The notes under the pieces: model-generated
Told to the model about the DNA's origin: nothing
The model's database searches: none
The model's input: only the letters and a program-made list of their open reading frames with translations
Program-made: the position numbers and the translations under genes
Shown here: piece after piece, positions 58,341 to 64,000 of the stretch
Layout: each line of letters opens with the position of its first letter
How positions within the stretch are numbered: position 1 is the first letter of the stretch
Assembly (NCBI GenBank): GCA_023055425.1
Contig: JALGPY010000002.1
Span: forward strand, 117,316,088 to 117,380,087
Reading direction: 5' to 3'
Source of the DNA: Linanthus parryae
Lineage: Eukaryota > Streptophyta > Magnoliopsida > Ericales > Polemoniaceae
Length of the DNA stretch: 64,000 nucleotides

Positions 58341-59004
58341 AATGGACTGACACTCATTTTATAGGCTGTCAAAGATGCAAAGCTATGAACATTTATAGGT
58401 GCAGTTGCTGTGCTCGTCGTAAATGAACAATAGAATTCAGGTAGACGTGCATTATTTGTCGGAATTGATTACGCAAGTTTACTCAGACAATTTGGAAGGG
58501 ACGCCGACGAACTTCATTTACGTGCTCGCGTTACTAAAAAAAAAAATTGTTTGTATATGTATTGTTTTTTAGTTCAGTCTTTTTACTCAATAGAAGAGCA
58601 TATATACAATATGAGATCTGCGACGTCTAACAACATCACTATGTTGGATGAATTATCCTCTTGTTTAGCATAACAGTAGACACATAATTATATGGTCGGT
58701 ATAGTTGGGATTTGTTTATAGCCGGAGTGGATATGGAACAAGTAATCCTTGTCTGTTTGTGCTGTTGTGATTTTAGTCAATTACAGGATTCCGTACAGTA
58801 CGCAGTATGCAACAATAATGGCAGAGTAGAAAATATAGCAAATTTTATTTAATGCAACAAAGCTGGAAGGAAACATGGTACTACACCACACATCATACAA
58901 CAAAGGGAAATGAAATATAACAAAGTACATAATGAGAGGATTTTATTTCAATACAGATGCATCACTGGATCTTATTCATTATTATTGCCATTCCGTCGTC
59001 GCAT

Positions 59005-59750
59005 TCATGCAATCTCAACCTGGCGGACCACCCACATAATTATTATGCGGTCGGTTTGGTGTGTGCCCTTGAGAACACGCACATAGAAAGGTCTTGATGC
59101 ATTGTTTGTGTTGACATTGATGATGAGAGACTGGCATTCCTGGTGTTACATTATGACATTGAAGTGAGACATAAATCTCATTGTAAATATGTTATGAATG
59201 TTTTATTATGTAGTCACATGGTCTATTATTTGTAGGAACTATATTGATACCTCCGGCGTCATTCGTGCTAAGGTTGCAGCTGTTGTGTTAAGCACAGTTT
59301 CTCCAGCCTGCCCAAACAGCATAACATCCAATATACCGGTGTCATCCTTGAGCTCAACCATGAGACGGCATCTGTATCGAAATAAGTATTTGTACATAAA
59401 ATATTGGTCTAAACATCTTGTAGTGTGAATTTGCATGTGTTATAGCTGGTTAACCTGGGAGTAGTCTTAGGTTGAGAGATGTTGCAGGTGGAACAGTTTA
59501 AATGAATACGCTCTCGCTGGCAGATGTCACATGCATCGAACCATCCCTGCTGTGTTGTTGGGATTATGCGAATGCAGACTCTTATCCAAGCTTCATTGTA
59601 TGTTACCTGAGAAGAATGTGACAGCTATTCAATTTAATATTACATTGTTGTAAAGTAAGAGTTTACATGATCTGATATTGGAAATAAATACGACAGCAGT
59701 ATTGTGCGAAGTAATGATACCAATGACGATCGAAGTTCTGCAATCGTGGA
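59005..59750 (-). pseudogene. RPA1-like ssDNA-binding fragment, copy B
   Basis: This is better preserved than copy A. Exon alpha (59606-59455) reads VTYNEAWIRVCIRIIPTTQQ, then a zinc ribbon CDIC ... CSTC. Exon beta (59371-59251, 121 nt) reads LMVELKDDTGILDVMLFG. Exon gamma (59139-59005, 135 nt) reads FYVRVL and MWVVRQVEIA, then TGA. Junctions are canonical (CAG/GTTAAC, GAG/GTATCA) and phases join without a stop. Further upstream near 59660-59760 a piece with STIAELRS fits the RPA exon before the zinc ribbon. The N-terminal OB folds are missing within reach, so I treat it as a fragment. It could be a short functional gene. Confidence 0.75.
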
Positions 59751-61370
59751 TAGTGTCATGATGTTTGGTCTGGTGATTGAATGTTGGTGGTGAAATTGTT
59801 GGAAGATAAGATGCGTTGAATGGTACTGGATGTGCAGCTTGGTTGGGGAGGTAATGGTTTATATAGTGCATAACTGGTAGGTGAGAAATTGTTTATGAAG
59901 TATATTAAGCATATGATGTGGAGTAATGTGCTCTTATTAGCAAGAATTACATGTACTGTCAGTCGGGGCTTCGAAGATTGTTTCGTCTCCATGCTGATAG
60001 TTAGAAATTAGTGAAGGAGGTGTATTTCTATACATATTCAATTATGTAGTGTAGTTTTACAGATCGTTAAATTTGTTATGGTATTGCTTGTGCCAAGTGT
60101 GTGGGTGCAATATTGTTGTATGCCAAGTGTTTGGGTTGCATGGTAGCTAAGTATATGTTCAGAATGCACGTGAACATGCTAGATTGTAAAGCATTCAGAG
60201 TATTTCATCATCATTGCACTGCAATTGTCAGTTTTGCATATTTAACTTATCCATTTGTTGGCACACATTTCTACTTCATGGGGGAGCTGACAATGATATT
60301 ATACAAGCTGCACTGGTGATGAACATATTGGTATTGTAATACAGAGCATCAGTCTGCTGTATGGTTGTTCAAAATTTCTATTAATGCATTTATGCAAATC
60401 AATGTGTAAGTTGCAGGTTATATTTGACGGTTCTACAAACTCATCTTTATTTTGTTAGATTCAATATATGAGGAAATTCCAGGTCTTGATTCAGGACAGT
60501 AAAGCTCGAGCAAGTTAATAAAGGTTGCGAGTATAAGCATTTGTACTAACGATTATTAATAGGAATGGAATTACTGCCAAATATACAATGCGTTCCGGGA
60601 AGTGACTTTGCTATAATTTATCAGTTATAAGTAGCTCAAATGTATCGGTTTGTCATACTGAGTTTCTTTTTAGATGAATATACGCAGTTATAAACTATTA
60701 ATTAGAGTCAAGCTTATTACAAGTTGCGTCCGAGCTGAATTTGCAGGCATATGTGGTGGTGCTATAATACTGTTATGCGCCACCTGTTTAAGTTGCATGT
60801 TGGATGCGAATTTTCTAAGTTTGCATGTAATCTCAGTATGTTTCTAAAGTTGAATAACAATTTTCGATGTTTGTGCTGAAAGTGTCAGGCTCAGCTTGTT
60901 TGTCTCGTTCACTGGTTGGCATGCATATCTACTCTGTTTGGGGAAGATAGCCATCGCGTGAGAAAAGGTTCTGAGTCAGTGAAAACCAAACAGGGAAAAG
61001 GTAATCGACATATTACATATCACAATTGTGTCGTCGTGGTAATAGATTATAAACATATATTGCATAGCTATTGAAAGCTAGCATTAATCTATTGATGTGA
61101 ATGAATGCATAACTTGTATGCTATATCTGATGACTGCATTAGATTATTGTTGGCGGTATGAATCTGTTCCAGAAGACTGTTTATATTCAGATTTGTAATA
61201 CTTCAAGATTTTGCAGGATGTTAATGCCTGGCAACATAACAAGCTCTAGTTAGGGGTGCAAATATATTCAGAAGGATTGGTACGGAGGACATTATCAGTG
61301 CAATGCATTCAGGGCACAAGTAATACAGCAATCAAAGGGTATAAGATGGAGCATGTAATGATACAGAATA

Positions 61371-61475
61371 TTAATTACATGATTCAAACCAACGAATAGA
61401 CGACTGCTCCTCAAGTATTAAGTTGCGTACTATTTCAGGAGCATCATATAATATGTTTAATACATGGTAGTAGGG
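61371..61475 (-). pseudogene. RNase H-like gene C-terminal scrap, third copy
   Basis: The minus-strand peptide ILYDAPEIVRNLILEEQSS matches ILYEAPGIIQDLITEDKLE, which follows the RNase H-like gene at 62375-62440 in a shifted frame. Only this tail is found here. Confidence 0.55.
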
Positions 61476-62374
61476 ACCAGTTCTGGAAGCAGTACAGCGA
61501 AGACTATTGGATCGTATTTGGAATTCGATAAGATAGCAAATGAACTGGTACAACTTTTTTTTTTTAAATTTGGGTTTACTTATGACCTCATATTCGGAAA
61601 AGAGATCTATTGCATGCCATCACCTTCATAGCTAGCCTTGCTGGGAGCGGATTAGGAAGAAAAACTGAAACGACAATCAGTATGTGACATGGGTGGTGTG
61701 CATCTATGGTATGCTTCTAATAAAGTGGATCCAAATCTAAATTGGCGGCAGAGTTGTTATGGGATTAGTTATGGGTACGCTAATTTTAACTTCTATTTAA
61801 CTTGGCTGATTGATAATTGCGGGTAGGCATTCTGCAATGGTGGAAAAAATTGTGTGGTCATGCTTCGACTACCTACAGTGTAAATAATTAGATGTTGCTA
61901 TCCCAATGACCGACATAGATAGGATATGACGACTACACGTGCTGGGACTCAGTAAACTATGGCATGTAACTTATATAAAGCCAGTATAAATCTTGAACGT
62001 AATAGTTAGTGCAATGTGATCTGGGCAAAGAAGCACTGTGCAAATATTCACATATCTTTTGAATTTGTTTGGACTAATCATGTCTACAAATTATTGCGGC
62101 TACGTGTTTGCAACGCTACATGGACTTATGTGGTAGTACCCCGTCTTACCTGTATAGAATACTAATCAGGTTGTGCATCGGGTCAATTTGATGTTTTAAG
62201 CATAGCGGACCTTACCGCTTGATTGTACATGTGGTTGCAACGAGATAAATAAGCAGCACCAGATACAGGGATTTCGAATTGCTAAACAACCAGACAATGA
62301 ACATTTATTCAAGCTGTGATACAAATAGCTAGAATTATGCAGCTAATCCGTATCACTGGGTGATATATAACGAC

Positions 62375-63053
62375 TACACGCTTCTAATTTGTCTTCTGTA
62401 ATTAAATCCTGTATTATTCCTGGGGCTTCATACAGGATTTTGCATTCATCTGATTGCTGTGCCCCATACTTGCAAGCTGTTTGGCAACGCTGTTTTCTAT
62501 GTAGTCAATATGATTCAGTGCTATGTGCATATCTCGCAGCAGAATATGTCCCCGATTGATTTGATTTCTCATACCTGGAGGAAAATATCTTACAAAATGG
62601 AATATCTTTATTGCTTCGTAGCATGAAGTCTGTATTTCTATGTTACTCCAGTTTTTATCATAAGCTAAGTGAATGCTGTGATAGATTGCCCAAAGTTCGC
62701 TCTCCACTTTATTTGTTGCATCTAATTTTCCTATGAAACCAAGCAACCAGTTATCTTCGTTGTCTCGGCAAACTGCACCGATACCACCACTGCTTGTCGC
62801 AGAAGCTGCGAAGCCATACACACTTATTCTGGCAATCCCTGTGTCAATCATATATTATGCACCGAATTACACCAGAAATTATAAAACCTATGCACATTTA
62901 TGTTATCGGTGGTTAACATGATTAACTGTATTAGTACTTACTTTGCAAGTTAGGCACGCTCCTAGGAGGGATTTCACCTCGGAAAGTTGTTGCACTGAGT
63001 AAAGTTGGGGACGTAGCAGATGAGTCTGATGACTCCTCCTTTGGTGTTGACAT
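62375..63053 (-). pseudogene. RNase H-like (RVT_3-type) protein, two exons, frameshifted end
   Basis: Exon 1 (63053-62942) starts MSTPKEESSDSSATSPT. The intron has a GTAAGT donor and a CACAG acceptor. Exon 2 (62838-62414) continues in frame. The fold is the plant RVT_3 RNase H type: SGGIGAVCRDNEDNWLLGF, then KVESELWAIYHSIHLAYD, then IEIQTSCYEAIKIF, and a NSVAKQLASMG end. The first catalytic Asp and the Asp of the third strand (here TSC, usually D-S) are absent, so nuclease activity is doubtful. A one-base shift near 62463 leads to a stop at 62414. The other frame continues with CKILYEAPGIIQDLITEDK. Such domains are common as captured or degenerate genes in plants. Confidence 0.68.
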
Positions 63054-63059
63054 TGAAGG

Positions 63060-64000
63060 CAGTGATTGTTAACTTTTCCAGATTTGTCTAGCTGGTTGTT
63101 GTGGTGATGTGACATTGGTTTTTATGGATGAGGAGAGAGATCTAGTTTTATTGTTAACAAATAATGGCACGCATTTCAATAGTACCACTTGGATATGCTG
63201 GCGTGTCATCTGGAGCTCACATATTCTGATCACGTATAAAAATTTGGATGCGTGTAATTGTGTTTACATTGATACATGTGATTTGGATATGACTGAAGTG
63301 GCATTGGAGTACATTTGGTGCGCCTCTGTAACTATAAACGCCTGACGATTAATATTTGCTTTGGTAACAGTATCAACACGGTTGAACATACGACAACTTC
63401 ATATGATATGCGCAAAATGCCGTATTTGCGGATATACACCCCATTTACCATACGTATTGGTATACGCTTATGTGATCGTCTAAATCAGATGTCACAAAAT
63501 GACTGTATTGGCTGCATAAATATGACGAGCAGCAACTGGAGTATTTCTACGAACGGGCTGTTCACGATAATGCTGTATGCCAACTGTTTGTTATACGTAT
63601 GAAATAACAGCTTTGTGAGGTTGCATATGATGACACTGACTTGTGAAGGAGGAAAAGCAGACATATCTGTATGCAGTGCATTTCACAAATTGATCACATC
63701 GAAGCTTGCAACATCTTGGCACACATTTTAAGATTATTGGGATGCTACTAAAAAATTAGGATGAGTTGTTGAAGTACTGTAACTATAGTGATAGCAGATA
63801 GTATATGTAATGAAGTTCAAATTCATGCAATATACTTATTTGCTTGCAGGGCAGTCTGGATTTGAAGTTGATTGCCAAGATGAAGAGTAATACATCGAAT
63901 TAGTGACTATATTGTATTAATGTACTTTTTTTTTCTTTTCTTTTTTTTTTTTATTATTGATACAAGTGTTGGTATGGTTTAACATCTTATTGCGTCCAGC
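63060..64000. other. Window end, no gene recognised
   Basis: Short frames at 63109-63602 have no family match. The last 160 bases (CTTGCAGGGCAG, a short open stretch ending KMKSNTSN, then T-rich DNA) resemble the layout after the hypothetical ORF at 55464-55990. They may be the 3' end of another copy of that plus-strand gene. Confidence 0.35.

Noticed and set aside
1..64000. tRNA, rRNA or endogenous pararetrovirus genes
   Set aside because: No complete cloverleaf or rRNA core was recognised, and every RT found has gypsy or copia domain order with LTRs, target duplications and an integrase, which pararetroviruses lack.

Overview
This window is nuclear DNA from a flowering plant. It carries one large conserved host gene with many AT-rich introns, a cytosolic-type methionyl-tRNA synthetase with a C-terminal EMAP-II-like tRNA-binding domain. 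The rest is mostly plant transposons of many classes: Ty3/gypsy, Ty1/copia, hAT, Stowaway and PIF/Harbinger MITEs, and a Helitron-type end. The species cannot be named from the sequence.

Region 1 (1-16541) is a three-level nest. The outermost layer is the decayed 3' part and 3' LTR (from 999 to 16541) of a plus-strand gypsy element. Inside that LTR sits a small non-autonomous LTR element (2711-15729; 517-bp LTRs; AAATC target duplication). Its empty length is about 1.84 kb and it has one short gag-like reading frame. Inside that frame sits a nearly intact minus-strand gypsy chromovirus (3469-14643; LTRs of about 2.86 kb; GAACC target duplication) with gag, protease, RT, RNase H, integrase and a chromodomain-like tail, broken by two stops and two frameshifts.

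Region 2 (16542-36500) is the host gene neighbourhood. AT-rich flank and a PIF/Harbinger MITE (18386-19065) precede the synthetase. Its 17 exons lie between 19410 and 35989 and join in frame to 809 codons. The introns hold an inverted-repeat element, at least two Stowaway MITEs and a fragment of a third, and one intron uses a GC donor site.

Region 3 (36500-50800) is a second transposon cluster: a 5'-part copia fragment (plus strand), an LTR scrap, and a RICESLEEPER-like hAT transposon (minus strand). The hAT is cut by a complete but decayed copia element (40764-49223; GCTTT target duplication), so its BED zinc finger lies 8.5 kb from its catalytic part. An LTR-like piece with four 32-bp repeats follows.

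Region 4 (50800-54600) is AT-rich, with copia 3' debris and two neighbouring terminal-inverted-repeat elements.

Region 5 (54600-64000) begins with a Helitron-type 3' end on the minus strand (CTAG plus a GC hairpin). Upstream of it on the same strand lie two paralogous RPA1-like gene fragments with identical exon lengths, alternating with RNase H-like (RVT_3-type) gene copies. This looks like a duplicated two-gene module riding on, or next to, a Helitron, and it is the most unusual part of the window.
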